From contig NC_014122.1 in assembly GCF_000092305.1 (NCBI RefSeq), positions 558,001 to 622,000 of the forward strand: a stretch of DNA of 64,000 bases, in the 5' to 3' direction. How positions within the stretch are numbered: the first letter of the stretch is position 1; every line of letters begins with the position of its first letter. Position numbers and translations under genes: made by a program. Below the pieces are notes generated by a model. That model was not told where the DNA came from and made no database searches. It saw nothing but the letters and a program-made list of their open reading frames with translations. This DNA is from Methanocaldococcus infernus ME. GTDB lineage: Archaea; AGJL01; Methanococci; Methanococcales; Methanocaldococcaceae. Below are positions 54,129 through 64,000 of this stretch, piece by piece.

Positions 54129-57100
54129 AGAGAATTTCCTTGTAGAGTTCATTTAGAACTTCTATGTAGTCAATTTCTCCATTCTCTATCTTATCCATAA
54201 TTTCCTCTAACTCCCTTGTCCTCTTCTCTGATATAAGCTCAGGATAGTTTGTTATTAAATAGTTATAAACCTCTATTCCTAACTTTGTTGGAACCAACTT
54301 ACCCTTATCCTTACTCTTTATTACATATCCCCTATCCAGTAACTTTTTAATAATTTGAGCATAGGTTGATGGCCTTCCTATCTTCCTCTCTTTCATGAGT
54401 TTAACAACCTCTCCCTCATCATACAGTGGAACCTTTGGAATTCTTCTAACACTCTTCTCTAAAACTTTTAACTTATCTTTCTCAACCCTTGGCAATTTTT
54501 TTAACTTCAGCCAATAAAGCTTAGACCATCCATCAAACTTAACCTCTATATATCCTTCAATTTTCTCATCTAACTCTTTAATATATATTTCTTCATACTC
54601 CACTAAAACCTCTTTCATCTGAGAGGCCATAAATCTCCTAAATATTAAGTCATAAACCTTAATATGATTCTTTGTTAACCTAATGTTGTTCTCTTTTATG
54701 AACTCTATTAGCTCTTCAGTATCCATAGGCTTTGTTGGTCTAATACACTCATGAGCTCCTTCCATGAAGAACTCTCTATTTTTTAGATAATCTTCTAAGC
54801 CATTTAATTTTAAATATTCCTTAGCTACTCTCATCCCATCTAAAGAGACCCTTGTTGATGAAGTTCTATGATATGTACAGAGACCAAGCTCAAACAAGTC
54901 TTGAGCTATGCTCATAACCTCATCAACACTTAGGTTAAACCTCTTTGTAGCCTCTTCTAATAAAGTGTCTGTGGTAAATGGAGGCTGTGGCTCTATCTTC
55001 CTCTCATAAATTTTAACTTCTATATTAACCTCTTCCCTGTCAAACTCTCCATCAAAAACCTTTGACACATAGATATCTTCTTCCAATCTTAGGGAAAGTA
55101 AGTTAACTTTCTCCCTGTGCTCATTATATCTCTCTATAATCCAACCTAAAACAGGAGTTTGAACCCTTCCAGCAGATAGGTAGTTTTTCCCAAACACTTC
55201 CCAAAGTTTTTGGCTCAATCTAAAGCCTATCCATCTATCCTCAATTCTTCTAACCACCTGTCCCTTAACCTTGTTCTCATCAAGCTCCAACTTCTCCTTA
55301 TTTTTAAAGGCTTCAACAGCCCTTAAGATAGCTCTCTTGGTAATTTCATTGAACCCTACCCTATATATAGAGTTGTTAAAAGGCATTACATTTAGAGCTA
55401 TGTCATAACCTATCTTCTCTCCCTCTGTATCTATATCAGTGGCTATAAAGATGGCATCAACTTCATCAGCTATCTCTCTAATTATCTCTATATTCTCCTT
55501 AGAATCCATGAAATTGACATTTTCTTTTATAAGCTCTTCAATATCCTTCTGGTCAGTGAATTGCTCTCCATCAACCTTTTTTATTGAGCAATAAATTGGA
55601 ATATATAAATTGTCTTCAATCTTAACCCCATAAAACCCTTCCTTTGTAACAAGATCAAAGACATGCCCTCCACTTGCAGTTATAATTAAGTTTAAATCTC
55701 CAACACAAACCTCATAGATATTCCTATTATTTATCTTCCTAACTGAGGGCTTACCAAAGAAGCTGGCTATAGTTCTTGCTTTATTAGGACTTTCAACAAC
55801 CATTAACACAGACTTCAATAAATCAGGAACCTCTTTCTTCCTCTTCTCTCTCCTTAACCTCTCTCTATCTTCATCAATCTCTTTAATAATTTCTTCTAAA
55901 TTAACCTCTGAAACATGTTTAAACTCACTCTCATACATGAAAATCATATATTTACTCAAATATTCCAATAACTTTTTATCATCACTCAACACTATAGATA
56001 AACCCTTGGTTAAGCCAAACTCTGTCATCCTTGAGGTTCTACCTGATGCTTGGATATAGGTTTTAACATCAGGAAGTAAGAGATAGATATCATCTTCCTC
56101 TCTTAAAGAGAAGTTTCTTATCTTTAATTTCTCTCTAACAATATTCTCAATTTCCTCTAAGCTCTTCCCCTCTATCTCTATCTCTTCCTTTAACTTCCCC
56201 TCCTCAACTAACTTCCTAACATACTCCCTTAACTTAATCTTAAACTTTGGAATTCCATAAAATAGAGAGTATCTAACTCTCTCAGGCATGTCTAAGCCTC
56301 TAACTAAGACACCATAGTAAGAGGCTACCCCTATTAAAACTTCTAACTTACCCTCTTTAAAGTCTTCAAATCCTTTCTTATCCTTTGAATGTATAAGCTT
56401 AGCCTTAACTCCCTCTTCTAATAATCTTTCCTCTATTTCCTTAGCCTTCTCAACCCCATAATCCATAGAGACAAAGATTAAGCCACCATCTCCCAACTTT
56501 TTAACATATCTAACTATTTCTTCTACACTCAGTTTATCATCATAGAGATCTGTAACATCCCTCAACTTGTTCATCCCAAAGCCAACCTCAAAGTTTAAAA
56601 GCTCTCTGTAGAGCTTAACCCTATCCCCATAACTCTTCCCTGTGGCTGAGGCTATAACTAAACAGCCATGCTTAACATCTTTAATTTTCTCCTTTAATTC
56701 CTCTCTAAGTTTCATAGCATCTTCAAATTTCCCAATCCTTATAAGGAAAACAATTTTTGAAGCTAAGTTAATATGCTCCTCTGAAAATCCTAAGAGCATT
56801 AAAGTCCTATCTATATTTTTTGAAGATTTTAAGAGAGCATCAACATCATCAACAAAGATAAAGTCAAATTTAGCCTTTGGCATGTTTTTTGTTAAATAAC
56901 TTGAAGTAGTTATTAAGATGTCAAACTCATTATTCTCTATCTTCTCCTTAGCCTCTCTCTTTTCCCTATTCTTTAGCTCAGAGTGGTAAGCAACTACATT
57001 AATCTTTAAATTCTTCTCTTCTATGATCTTTGTTATTCTCTCATATGTTTGCTTAACTAAGAGTGTTGTTGGTAGAATGATATAGCATCTTTTTCCCTTA

Positions 57101-57447
57101 CTTGCTAAGTATAGAGAGATGAGAACTCCAAAGAAGCTTTTCCCTACACCAGTTGGAGCCACTATAGAAAAACTTTTATTCTTTAAAACCCTCTTAGCCC
57201 ACATCTTTTGAATACTTAATAACTTATAACCTAAACTCTTAACAAAATCTTCAAACTCTTTAAATTCTCTCCAAACCTTACAGTAGTTCTTTAAATTCTT
57301 AACCTCTATTTTTTTACAGAGCTCTAACTTCTCTAACCTTATATCCTCTGGAAGACAGTTTTCACAAACTCCTATAGTTAGTCTTTCACTACTTATTTCT
57401 CCCCCACAGTTTGGACACATCTCTTTAAATATCATTGGAACTGGCAT
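54118..57447 (-). CDS. rgy: Reverse gyrase
   Basis: 1109 aa, helicase-topoisomerase fusion that introduces positive supercoils, found only in thermophiles. N-terminal zinc finger EMCPNCGGEISSERLTIGVCENC; SF2 helicase with Walker A APTGVGKSFFG near residue 97 and FVDDVDALL near 200; Toprim motif VESPNKARTIASFFGK near 550 with IFIATDIDTEGEKIG; catalytic tyrosine in GLCTYHRTSST near 860; and a short C-terminus. No intein, unlike M. jannaschii reverse gyrase. Start after GTGAT. Confidence 0.97.
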   Translation of the reverse strand: MPVPMIFKEMCPNCGGEISSERLTIGVCENCLPEDIRLEKLELCKKIEVKNLKNYCKVWREFKEFEDFVKSLGYKLLSIQKMWAKRVLKNKSFSIVAPTGVGKSFFGVLISLYLASKGKRCYIILPTTLLVKQTYERITKIIEEKNLKINVVAYHSELKNREKREAKEKIENNEFDILITTSSYLTKNMPKAKFDFIFVDDVDALLKSSKNIDRTLMLLGFSEEHINLASKIVFLIRIGKFEDAMKLREELKEKIKDVKHGCLVIASATGKSYGDRVKLYRELLNFEVGFGMNKLRDVTDLYDDKLSVEEIVRYVKKLGDGGLIFVSMDYGVEKAKEIEERLLEEGVKAKLIHSKDKKGFEDFKEGKLEVLIGVASYYGVLVRGLDMPERVRYSLFYGIPKFKIKLREYVRKLVEEGKLKEEIEIEGKSLEEIENIVREKLKIRNFSLREEDDIYLLLPDVKTYIQASGRTSRMTEFGLTKGLSIVLSDDKKLLEYLSKYMIFMYESEFKHVSEVNLEEIIKEIDEDRERLRREKRKKEVPDLLKSVLMVVESPNKARTIASFFGKPSVRKINNRNIYEVCVGDLNLIITASGGHVFDLVTKEGFYGVKIEDNLYIPIYCSIKKVDGEQFTDQKDIEELIKENVNFMDSKENIEIIREIADEVDAIFIATDIDTEGEKIGYDIALNVMPFNNSIYRVGFNEITKRAILRAVEAFKNKEKLELDENKVKGQVVRRIEDRWIGFRLSQKLWEVFGKNYLSAGRVQTPVLGWIIERYNEHREKVNLLSLRLEEDIYVSKVFDGEFDREEVNIEVKIYERKIEPQPPFTTDTLLEEATKRFNLSVDEVMSIAQDLFELGLCTYHRTSSTRVSLDGMRVAKEYLKLNGLEDYLKNREFFMEGAHECIRPTKPMDTEELIEFIKENNIRLTKNHIKVYDLIFRRFMASQMKEVLVEYEEIYIKELDEKIEGYIEVKFDGWSKLYWLKLKKLPRVEKDKLKVLEKSVRRIPKVPLYDEGEVVKLMKERKIGRPSTYAQIIKKLLDRGYVIKSKDKGKLVPTKLGIEVYNYLITNYPELISEKRTRELEEIMDKIENGEIDYIEVLNELYKEILSIT

Positions 57448-57549
57448 TCTATCACATTTTAAATTTTAAATTAATTCAATTATTCCATAAAAAAGAGTTT
57501 AAAAAGTTTGTGGTTAGTATCAAAGTTTTAAATATTTAAATCCCTATTG

Positions 57550-57569
57550 ATATAAAAAAATAAAAAATT
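57550..57569 (-). terminator. T-rich terminator after rpiA
   Basis: On the minus strand the rpiA stop is followed by AAAATTTTTTATTTTTTTATATC, a double T-run with weak dyad symmetry, which fits intrinsic archaeal termination of the carA-carB-rpiA unit. Confidence 0.5.
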
Positions 57570-58235
57570 TTATTTTTTAAGAGCCTTAACTCCCTTCTTT
57601 GTACCAACTAAAACTTTATCAACTCTACTGAAGATTCCATTCTCTACAACTCCAGGGATATTATTTATCTTTTCCTCTAACTCTTCAGCATTCTCAACTT
57701 TTATATTAACATCTAAGATAAAGTTCCCATTGTCAGTTATCACTGGCCCCCTTTTCCTCTCCCCAAGCCTTATAACTGATTCTCCACCAAGCTCTTTTAG
57801 CCTTTTCATCACAACCCTGTAAGAGTGAGGAATTACTTCAACAGGGACAGGGAAGGAGAGAGAGTCTTTAACCTTGCTCTCATCAACTATAACAACAAAT
57901 TCCTTAGCATTGTAATCAACTATCTTCTCCCAAGTGTGGCATCCTCCTCCTCCTTTAATTAAGGCTAAGTCTTTTTTTCTAACCTCATCAGCTCCATCTA
58001 CAGCTATGTCAACATCATAATCCTCTATACTTACTATAGGGATTCCATAGTGAGAGGCTAAAAGCTTAGCCTCATAAGAGGTTGGCACTCCAAAGATGGC
58101 TATATCCTCATTTTCCATCCTTTTGGCAAGCTCTTCTATAAATAAAGCTGCTGTTGATCCACTTCCCAAGCCAACAACAGAGCCATCTTTGATTAACTTA
58201 GCTGCTTCCTTAGCTACAGCTCTCTTTAAATCCAT
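57570..58235 (-). CDS. rpiA: Ribose-5-phosphate isomerase A
   Basis: 221 aa. Substrate-binding loop VVGLGSGSTAALFIEEL near residue 20 and the catalytic DVDIAVDGADEVRKKDLALIKGGGGCHTWEKIVDYNAK. It supplies ribose 5-phosphate for nucleotides; methanogens without the oxidative pentose pathway use it with the RuMP route. It begins 2 bp after carB's stop, linking it to pyrimidine synthesis. Confidence 0.95.
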   Translation of the reverse strand: MDLKRAVAKEAAKLIKDGSVVGLGSGSTAALFIEELAKRMENEDIAIFGVPTSYEAKLLASHYGIPIVSIEDYDVDIAVDGADEVRKKDLALIKGGGGCHTWEKIVDYNAKEFVVIVDESKVKDSLSFPVPVEVIPHSYRVVMKRLKELGGESVIRLGERKRGPVITDNGNFILDVNIKVENAEELEEKINNIPGVVENGIFSRVDKVLVGTKKGVKALKK

Positions 58236-58237
58236 TT

Positions 58238-61200
58238 TTATCCCTCAAAGAAATCATTTATGCAATAGACATCAATATCCTTCTCCCTTATACTCCTTAT
58301 AGCCTCTAAGGCTGCTCTTGCTCCTGCTACAGTGGTTATATAAGGAATTCTTAAGTCTATGGCTGTCTTTCTAATTAATTGCTCTGCTTCCTTAGCCTCT
58401 TTACCCTTAGAAATATTTATAATTAAGTCTATCTTCCCAGATTTCATTAGGTCTATGATGTTAGGCCTACCTTCAAAAACCTTATATACTCTCTCAGCAT
58501 CAATTCCATGATTTTTTAACACCCTATAGGTTCCTTCAGTGGCTAAAATTTTAAACCCTAACTCTTTAAACCCTTTAGCTATATCAACAATTTTCTCCTT
58601 ATCCCTTCCAACTGTAAATAGCACTGTCCCCTCGGTTGGCAATTTATAACCAGCTGCTAACTGAGCTTTATAATAGGCTAATCCAAAGTTTTTATCTATT
58701 CCCATAACTTCTCCAGTAGACTTCATCTCTGGAGATAGCTCAATCTCAACCCCTGGCCACTTTTCAAATGAGAACACAGCCTCTTTAACACAAACCATTT
58801 TTGGCTCTCTCTCTTTAACATTTAACTCTTTTAACTTCTTTCCTAACATGACCTTAGCAGCTATCTTAGCAAGAGGTAAGCCTATAGCCTTACTTAAGAA
58901 TGGGACAGTTCTTGAAGCTCTTGGGTTAGCCTCTAACACATAAACCTTGTCATCCTTAATAGCATATTGAATATTTATTAACCCTTTAACATTCAACTTT
59001 AGAGCTATCTTTCTTGTATAGTCTTTAATTATTTCAATAACTTCCTTTGACAATGTTTGAGGAGGGATAACACAGGCTGAGTCTCCACTATGAACCCCAG
59101 CTTCTTCAATGTGCTCCATAATTCCTCCTATTAGTACAGATTCCCCATCGCAGATGGCATCAACATCAACCTCTGTAGCATCTTCTAAGAACTTATCTAT
59201 TAAGACAGGATGCTCTTCAGAGACTTCAACAGCCTCTTTTATATATTCTTTTAACTCCTCTTCATTGTACACTATTCTCATTGCCCTTCCTCCTAAGACA
59301 TAGGAAGGCCTAACCAAAACTGGGTAGCCAATTTCCTTAGCTATCTTTAAAGCCTCTTCCTCATTGTATGCTATCCCATTTGGGGGCTGAGGAATATTTA
59401 ACTCCTCTAAGATCTTAGCAAACTTCTCCCTATCCTCAGCTAAGTCTATAGACTCCTTAGAAGTCCCTATAATATAGTTCTCTAAGTACTTTGCCAAGTT
59501 TAATGGTGTCTGTCCACCAACTTGAACTATAACCCCATCAGGCTTTTCATTCTCAACAATATTTAGGACATCTTCCCAGTATAGTGGATCAAAGTAAAGC
59601 TTATCAGCTGTGTCATAGTCTGTTGAAACTGTTTCAGGGTTACAATTAACCATTATAGCCTCATAACCTTCCTCTTGAACAGCCTTTATAGTATGGACAC
59701 AACAGTAATCAAACTCTATCCCTTGTCCAATCCTATTTGGCCCAGAACCAAGGATGATAATTTTCTTTCTCTTTGAAACTCTTGACTCATCCTCTCTATC
59801 TGTGTAAGTTGAATAATAGTAAGGTGTTTTAGCCTCAAACTCTGCTGCACAAGTATCAACAAACTTATATTTAGCTTTCACTACCTCTTTTCTAAACTTT
59901 CTAAAGGTTAGGGGCTCTATATTATAAATATTGGCTATCTGTGTGTCAGAGAAGCCATAGTATTTAGCCTCTCTAATTATGTCTTCACTTAACCTACTTC
60001 TCTTCATCTTTTCTTCCATATCTACAATATTCTTAATTTTTCTGATAAACCACTTGTCTATCTTTGTCAGCTCAGCTATTTCTTCAACACTAAAGCCATT
60101 CTGTAAAGCATACTTTATATAAAAGATTCTCTCAGGTGTTGGAATTCTTAGTTTCTTCTCTATCTCCTTCTTCTCCAACTTTCTATATCCATCTAACCCA
60201 TGAACCCCTATTTCCAAACCTCTTAAGGCTTTTTGTAAAGCTTCTTCAAATGTTCTACCAATAGCCATTACCTCTCCAACACTCTTCATCTGTGTAGTTA
60301 GTGTTGGATCAGCTCCTCTCAACTTTTTAAAGTCCCATCTTGGAACCTTAACAACAACATAGTCAATAGTTGGCTCAAATGCTGCTGATGTCCCAGTTAT
60401 CTCATTCTCTATCTCATCAAGTGTTAGACCAACAGCCAACTGAGCAGCAACCTTAGCTATTGGATAACCAGTAGCTTTACTTGCCAAGGCTGAGCTTCTT
60501 GAAACTCTTGGGTTCATCTCTATAGCTACAATTCTTCCATCCTTTGGATTGAGGGCAAACTGAATATTACTTCCTCCAGTTTCAACACCAACAGCTCTAA
60601 TAATCTTTATTGAGTAATCTCTCATCTTCTGATATTCTTCATCACTTAAAGTTTGAGCTGGAGCTACAGTTATAGAGTCTCCTGTGTGAACACCCATAGG
60701 ATCCATATTTTCAATGGTACAGATGATAATGACATTGTCATTTTTATCTCTAATAACTTCATACTCAAACTCTTTCCATCCTAAGACAGATTCTTCAATT
60801 AGAACTTGATTCTTTAAACTGTACTCTAAACCCTTACTTACAATCTCCTTTAACTCCTCTGGATTGTAGGCAATTCCTCCACCAGTCCCTCCTAAGGTGA
60901 AGGCTGGCCTAACAACTATAGGGTAGCCAATCTCTTCAGCAAACTCTAAGGCTTCATCAACACTAAAGACTGTTTTACTTCTTAAAACCTCAACTCCAGC
61001 CTTTTTACAGCACTCTTTAAATAACTCTCTATCCTCTCCTCTCTTTATAGCCTCTAAGTTAGCTCCTATAAGTTCAACATCATACTTATCCAAGATTCCC
61101 TTTTCAGCTAACTCAACAGCTAAGTTTAAGGCTGTCTGTCCTCCTAAGGTTGGTAGAATAGCATCAGGCCTTTCTTTTTCTATAATCTTTTCCAACACTT

Positions 61201-61414
61201 CAGAAGTTAATGGCTCAATATAAACCCTATCAGCCATGTCTGTATCAGTCATAATTGTAGCTGGGTTAGAATTTACTAAGACAACTTCATAACCTAACTT
61301 CCTTAAAGCTTTACAGGCCTGAGAGCCAGAGTAGTCAAATTCACAGGCTTGACCAACAACTATAGGCCCAGAACCAATAATCAATATTTTTTTAATGTCT
61401 TCTCTTTTTGGCAT
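58238..61414 (-). CDS. carB: Carbamoyl-phosphate synthase large chain, single unsplit gene
   Basis: 1058 aa. Two homologous ATP-grasp halves: first from [52 protein letters not shown], second from [26 protein letters not shown]; each has a [14 protein letters not shown]- or [14 protein letters not shown]-like loop. The C-terminus carries the regulatory methylglyoxal-synthase-like domain. M. jannaschii has the same protein split into two genes. Start ATG 61414 after AAGGTGA, ten bases past the carA stop; the longer frame runs into carA. Confidence 0.96.
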   Translation of the reverse strand: MPKREDIKKILIIGSGPIVVGQACEFDYSGSQACKALRKLGYEVVLVNSNPATIMTDTDMADRVYIEPLTSEVLEKIIEKERPDAILPTLGGQTALNLAVELAEKGILDKYDVELIGANLEAIKRGEDRELFKECCKKAGVEVLRSKTVFSVDEALEFAEEIGYPIVVRPAFTLGGTGGGIAYNPEELKEIVSKGLEYSLKNQVLIEESVLGWKEFEYEVIRDKNDNVIIICTIENMDPMGVHTGDSITVAPAQTLSDEEYQKMRDYSIKIIRAVGVETGGSNIQFALNPKDGRIVAIEMNPRVSRSSALASKATGYPIAKVAAQLAVGLTLDEIENEITGTSAAFEPTIDYVVVKVPRWDFKKLRGADPTLTTQMKSVGEVMAIGRTFEEALQKALRGLEIGVHGLDGYRKLEKKEIEKKLRIPTPERIFYIKYALQNGFSVEEIAELTKIDKWFIRKIKNIVDMEEKMKRSRLSEDIIREAKYYGFSDTQIANIYNIEPLTFRKFRKEVVKAKYKFVDTCAAEFEAKTPYYYSTYTDREDESRVSKRKKIIILGSGPNRIGQGIEFDYCCVHTIKAVQEEGYEAIMVNCNPETVSTDYDTADKLYFDPLYWEDVLNIVENEKPDGVIVQVGGQTPLNLAKYLENYIIGTSKESIDLAEDREKFAKILEELNIPQPPNGIAYNEEEALKIAKEIGYPVLVRPSYVLGGRAMRIVYNEEELKEYIKEAVEVSEEHPVLIDKFLEDATEVDVDAICDGESVLIGGIMEHIEEAGVHSGDSACVIPPQTLSKEVIEIIKDYTRKIALKLNVKGLINIQYAIKDDKVYVLEANPRASRTVPFLSKAIGLPLAKIAAKVMLGKKLKELNVKEREPKMVCVKEAVFSFEKWPGVEIELSPEMKSTGEVMGIDKNFGLAYYKAQLAAGYKLPTEGTVLFTVGRDKEKIVDIAKGFKELGFKILATEGTYRVLKNHGIDAERVYKVFEGRPNIIDLMKSGKIDLIINISKGKEAKEAEQLIRKTAIDLRIPYITTVAGARAALEAIRSIREKDIDVYCINDFFEG

Positions 61415-61424
61415 TCTCTTCACC

Positions 61425-62474
61425 TTAGTACTCTCTAACAATCTTTTTAAACTCTTCAAAATAGCTTAATGTATCATGTGGCCCAGGTCTTGCCTCTGGG
61501 TGGTATTGAACCCCTTTTATTGGCAGTTCCTTATGCTTAATTCCCTCAATGCTCTTATCATTTAGATTTATCTGAGTCACTTCTAAACAGTCAGGGATTT
61601 CATAAACAGCATAGTTGTGGTTTTGTGAGGTTATATAAACTCTTCCAGTCTCAAAGTCTTTAACTGGCTGATTTATTCCATGATGACCAAACTTTAACTT
61701 CTTTATCTTTGCTCCTAAGGCTAAGGAGAGGAGTTGATGCCCTAAACAGATTCCATAGATTGGTAGCTCATTGATAAGTTTCTTAATGTTCTCTATAATT
61801 TCTTTTAAAACCCTTGGATCTCCAGGACCATTGGAGATAAAGAGGCCATTTGGATCATAGTCCAAGATCTCCTTATAGGAAGTGTTGTAAGGAACTATGA
61901 TAAGTTCAATATTATTATCTAACAAGTTATTGACTATCCCTCTCTTAACTCCACAGTCTAATAAAACCACTCTTCTCTTCCCCTTCCCTATAACCTTTGG
62001 CTCTTTTATGCTAACTTCCTCAACAAGGTTAAGCTCTGAGATGTCTTTATGTTTCTTAACCTTCTCCAACAACTCCTCTTTATCCTCCCCTATCCCAGCC
62101 TTCATGGCTCCATAAACTCTTATCCTCTTAGTTAGCTCTCTTGTATCAACTCCATAAATCCCTGGAACATCATACTCTTTAAGTAAGTCATCAAGCTCTT
62201 TCTTACCCTTGTGATGAGAGGTAAAGTTAAGCTCTTTTATCACTACTCCCTCACACTTAACTCCATCAGATTCAAACCATTCCTCAGAGACTCCATAGTT
62301 TCCTATTAAAGGATAGGTGAAGGTTAAAATTTGTCCCTTGTATGATGGGTCTGTTATAGCTTCAACATAGCCAACCATGGCTGTACAAAAAACAATTTCT
62401 CCTAAGCATTCTTTTTCAGAGCCAAATCTCTTGCCTTCAAAAATAGTTCCATCTTCTAAAACAAGATAAACCAT
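61425..62474 (-). CDS. carA: Carbamoyl-phosphate synthase small chain
   Basis: 349 aa. N-terminal domain with [18 protein letters not shown] and [31 protein letters not shown]-type segments, and the class I glutaminase [35 protein letters not shown] with catalytic Cys in GICLGHQ, then [10 protein letters not shown] and [14 protein letters not shown]. It supplies ammonia to CarB. The ATG follows AGGTGTATAAA; the upstream GTG lies in that site. Confidence 0.96.
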   Translation of the reverse strand: MVYLVLEDGTIFEGKRFGSEKECLGEIVFCTAMVGYVEAITDPSYKGQILTFTYPLIGNYGVSEEWFESDGVKCEGVVIKELNFTSHHKGKKELDDLLKEYDVPGIYGVDTRELTKRIRVYGAMKAGIGEDKEELLEKVKKHKDISELNLVEEVSIKEPKVIGKGKRRVVLLDCGVKRGIVNNLLDNNIELIIVPYNTSYKEILDYDPNGLFISNGPGDPRVLKEIIENIKKLINELPIYGICLGHQLLSLALGAKIKKLKFGHHGINQPVKDFETGRVYITSQNHNYAVYEIPDCLEVTQINLNDKSIEGIKHKELPIKGVQYHPEARPGPHDTLSYFEEFKKIVREY

Positions 62475-62632
62475 TTTATACACCTATTTATTTAAATATT
62501 TGATTATAAACTTTCAAAATTTTTTAATTCTGGGCTTGTGCTAACATCTAAATGCTCCTGAGGGTATTTAAAATTTTGTTATATTAAGTGTTTCCAAATT
62601 TATTAATCTTAGAAAAATATAAATATAGGATG

Positions 62633-62641
62633 TTTATATAA
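62633..62641 (+). promoter_or_regulatory. TATA box of the inositol-phosphate synthase gene
   Basis: TTTATATAA, 46 bases upstream of the ATG, with a predicted transcript start near 62665. A strong GGTGGGAGG site follows before the start. Confidence 0.55.
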
Positions 62642-62686
62642 TAGACATCAAAGAACTTTTTTAAACAAATTTTTTTAGGTGGGAGG

Positions 62687-63832
62687 ATGAAAGTAGCTAT
62701 TTTAGGACAGGGGTATGTTGGAAGTATCTTCTCTATAGGGTTGGAGAGAATAAAAAATGGAGAGATAGAGCCTTATGGAGTACCTCTTTCTAATGAGTTA
62801 CCTATAAAAATTGAAGATATAGAAATAGTTGCAAGCTATGATGTTGATAAGAGTAAGATAGGAAAGACAGTTTATGAAGTTTGTAAAAGATATTATGACA
62901 AAGTTCCAGAGAGCTTAAAAGATATTGTTGTAGAGAAGGGAATTCACTTAAGAAGCTTAAGAAACTTGCCAATAGAGGCTGAGGGATTAGAGGACAATTT
63001 AAGCTTATCAGAGGCTGTTGATAAATTAATAGAGAGCTGGAAAGAGAAAGGAGTTGAAGTTATTGTCAATGTCTGTACCACAGAGTCTTTTGTCCCATTC
63101 AATGATAAAGAGGAGTTAATAAAGGCTATTGAGGAAGATAAGAAGGAGAGGGTAACAGCTACTCAAGTCTATGCCTATGCAGCTTGTAAGTATGCTAAAG
63201 AGGTTGGAGGAGCAGCATTTATAAATGCCATCCCAACTTTAATAGCCAATGATAAAGCCTTTGTAGAGCTTGCTAAGGAAAGTAACTTAGTTATCTTTGG
63301 AGATGATGGAGCCACTGGAGCTACTCCATTAACAGCTGATGTTATAACCCACTTATGCCAAAGAAATAGGCATATAAAATATATTGTTCAGTTCAACATA
63401 GGAGGAAACACTGACTTCTTAGCTCTAACTGATGAAGAGAGAAATAAGAGTAAGGAATATACAAAGTCAAGTATTGTTAAAGATATACTTGGCTATGAGC
63501 CTCCTCACTATATAAAGCCAACTGGTTACTTAGAGCCAATAGGAGATAGGAAGTTTATATCTATGGATATTGAATATATTTCCTTCAATGGAGCTATTGA
63601 TGAACTAATTATAAATGGAAGGATAAATGATAGTCCAGCCTTAGCTGGTTTATTGGTAGATTTAGTTAGACTTGGTAAGATGGCTATTGAGAGAAAAGAG
63701 TTTGGAACTGTTTATGAGGTTAATGCCTTCTATATGAAAAATCCAGGACCAATAGAGAAGAAGAATATCCCAAGAATAATAGCCTATGAAAAACTAAGAA
63801 TGTGGGCAGGCTTAAAGCCAAGATGGTTATAA
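62687..63832 (+). CDS. Inositol-phosphate synthase family protein
   Basis: 381 aa. Rossmann N-terminus KVAILGQGYVGSIFSIGLERIKNGEIEPYG, VASYDVDKSKIGKTV, and the middle block IFGDDGATGATPLTADVITHLCQRNRHIKYIVQFNIGGNTDFLAL, in which the active-site lysines and the GGNTDFL motif resemble myo-inositol-1-phosphate synthase. The C-terminus carries NDSPALAGLLVDLVRL. The enzyme cyclises glucose 6-phosphate for inositol lipids. Closely related archaeal family members of other function exist, so the substrate is inferred. Confidence 0.8.
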   Translation: MKVAILGQGYVGSIFSIGLERIKNGEIEPYGVPLSNELPIKIEDIEIVASYDVDKSKIGKTVYEVCKRYYDKVPESLKDIVVEKGIHLRSLRNLPIEAEGLEDNLSLSEAVDKLIESWKEKGVEVIVNVCTTESFVPFNDKEELIKAIEEDKKERVTATQVYAYAACKYAKEVGGAAFINAIPTLIANDKAFVELAKESNLVIFGDDGATGATPLTADVITHLCQRNRHIKYIVQFNIGGNTDFLALTDEERNKSKEYTKSSIVKDILGYEPPHYIKPTGYLEPIGDRKFISMDIEYISFNGAIDELIINGRINDSPALAGLLVDLVRLGKMAIERKEFGTVYEVNAFYMKNPGPIEKKNIPRIIAYEKLRMWAGLKPRWL

Positions 63833-63833
63833 C

Positions 63834-63871
63834 TCTTTTTTTTTAGCAAAGTTTTTATTTTTTATAGACTT
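63834..63871 (+). terminator. T-rich terminator
   Basis: CTCTTTTTTTTTAGC followed by GTTTTTATTTTTTATAG just after the stop codon, two oligo-T runs fitting archaeal termination before the next gene. Confidence 0.5.
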
Positions 63872-63907
63872 TAAAAATATTTTAAAAATCTCTTTTTGTA
63901 GATAACC

Positions 63908-64000
63908 ATGGAGTTCATAATAAAGGCTAAGGGGCATAGGAATGTTTCAGCAAGGCATAAGGGAACTATTGAAATAACTAAAGAAGATTATTTAACTCCA
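63908..64000 (+). CDS. DUF371 protein, N-terminal part
   Basis: First 31 codons of a gene running off the right edge: MEFIIKAKGHRNVSARHKGT then IEITKEDYLTP. The KGHRNVSARHKGTIEITKE pattern matches the archaeal DUF371 family of small proteins with unknown function. The ribosome binding site is weak. Confidence 0.75.
   Translation, partial: MEFIIKAKGHRNVSARHKGTIEITKEDYLTP

Noticed and set aside
62527-62567. C/D box small RNA in the carA leader
   Set aside because: No RTGATGA C box paired with CTGA D box at a proper distance on either strand.

Overview
The window comes from a hyperthermophilic, hydrogenotrophic methanogen of the Methanocaldococcus type. The reasons are: reverse gyrase (hyperthermophile); methanofuran kinase MfnE, the HmdB radical SAM protein, S-inosylhomocysteine hydrolase-type AhcY and Sep-tRNA:Sec-tRNA synthase (class I methanogens); split archaeal RNA polymerase genes with an intein in A''; GGTGA-type ribosome binding sites; AT-rich DNA in which most genes almost lack CG dinucleotides; and gene orders that I recall from M. 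jannaschii. Species is not claimed.

Layout. 1-10.4 kb (minus strand): a co-directional run with two membrane subunits of an MrpC/MrpD-type ion-translocating complex, hypC, mfnE, a zinc-ribbon protein, EF-1beta and then the S10/spc ribosomal operon (L22, S3, L29, eIF1, Rnp1, S17, L14, L24, S4e, L5, S14, S8, L6, L32e, L19e, L18, start of S5). A GC-rich hairpin lies in front of rnp1. 10.5-13.6 kb (plus): a lipoprotein amino-acid-type binding protein behind a GGAA-N6-TTCC element (NrpR-type nitrogen operator), a GlcNAc-1-P transferase-like membrane enzyme and moaA. 13.6-24.5 kb (minus): a CooC-like ATPase, rpoL, a DUF2067-like protein, a DedA-like protein and the RNA polymerase operon rpoH-B''-B'-A'-A''. 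24.6-31.9 kb (minus): ileS, two unknowns, the HARP protein-only RNase P, hypB, aroE and leuB. 32-36.6 kb: an SPL-like radical SAM protein, ahcY, Mn-pyrophosphatase and spcS.

36.55-42.66 kb is the accessory part. It holds a TPR-DUF2971 protein with perfect 102-bp internal repeats, a decayed archaeal ATPase gene, a HAD phosphatase divergent from a three-gene run (TIM-barrel epimerase-like, PP-loop-like, phosphoglycerate-mutase-like), and a second gene remnant. CG dinucleotides are clearly more common in much of this stretch than in the flanking genes, which suggests imported DNA.

42.7-48.4 kb: cbf5, a tiny membrane protein, an FAD oxidoreductase, hmdB, and an unknown protein whose last codons lie in the first repeat of a 17-repeat CRISPR array. 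The array's leader lies on its right side and no cas genes are present. 48.4-64 kb: hybrid-cluster protein with a helical partner and a cupin, aspartokinase, nop10, aIF2alpha, an unknown protein, intein-free reverse gyrase, rpiA, an unsplit carB with carA, an inositol-phosphate synthase-like gene and the start of a DUF371 gene.

Themes: translation and transcription core; hydrogenase maturation (HypB, HypC, HmdB); both halves of an H/ACA core (Cbf5, Nop10); and two kinds of RNase P (Rnp1 for the RNP enzyme, HARP as protein-only). No tRNA or rRNA genes were seen. Many start codons are GTG or TTG. I moved several starts downstream because the GTG of a GGTG ribosome binding site can look like a start codon.
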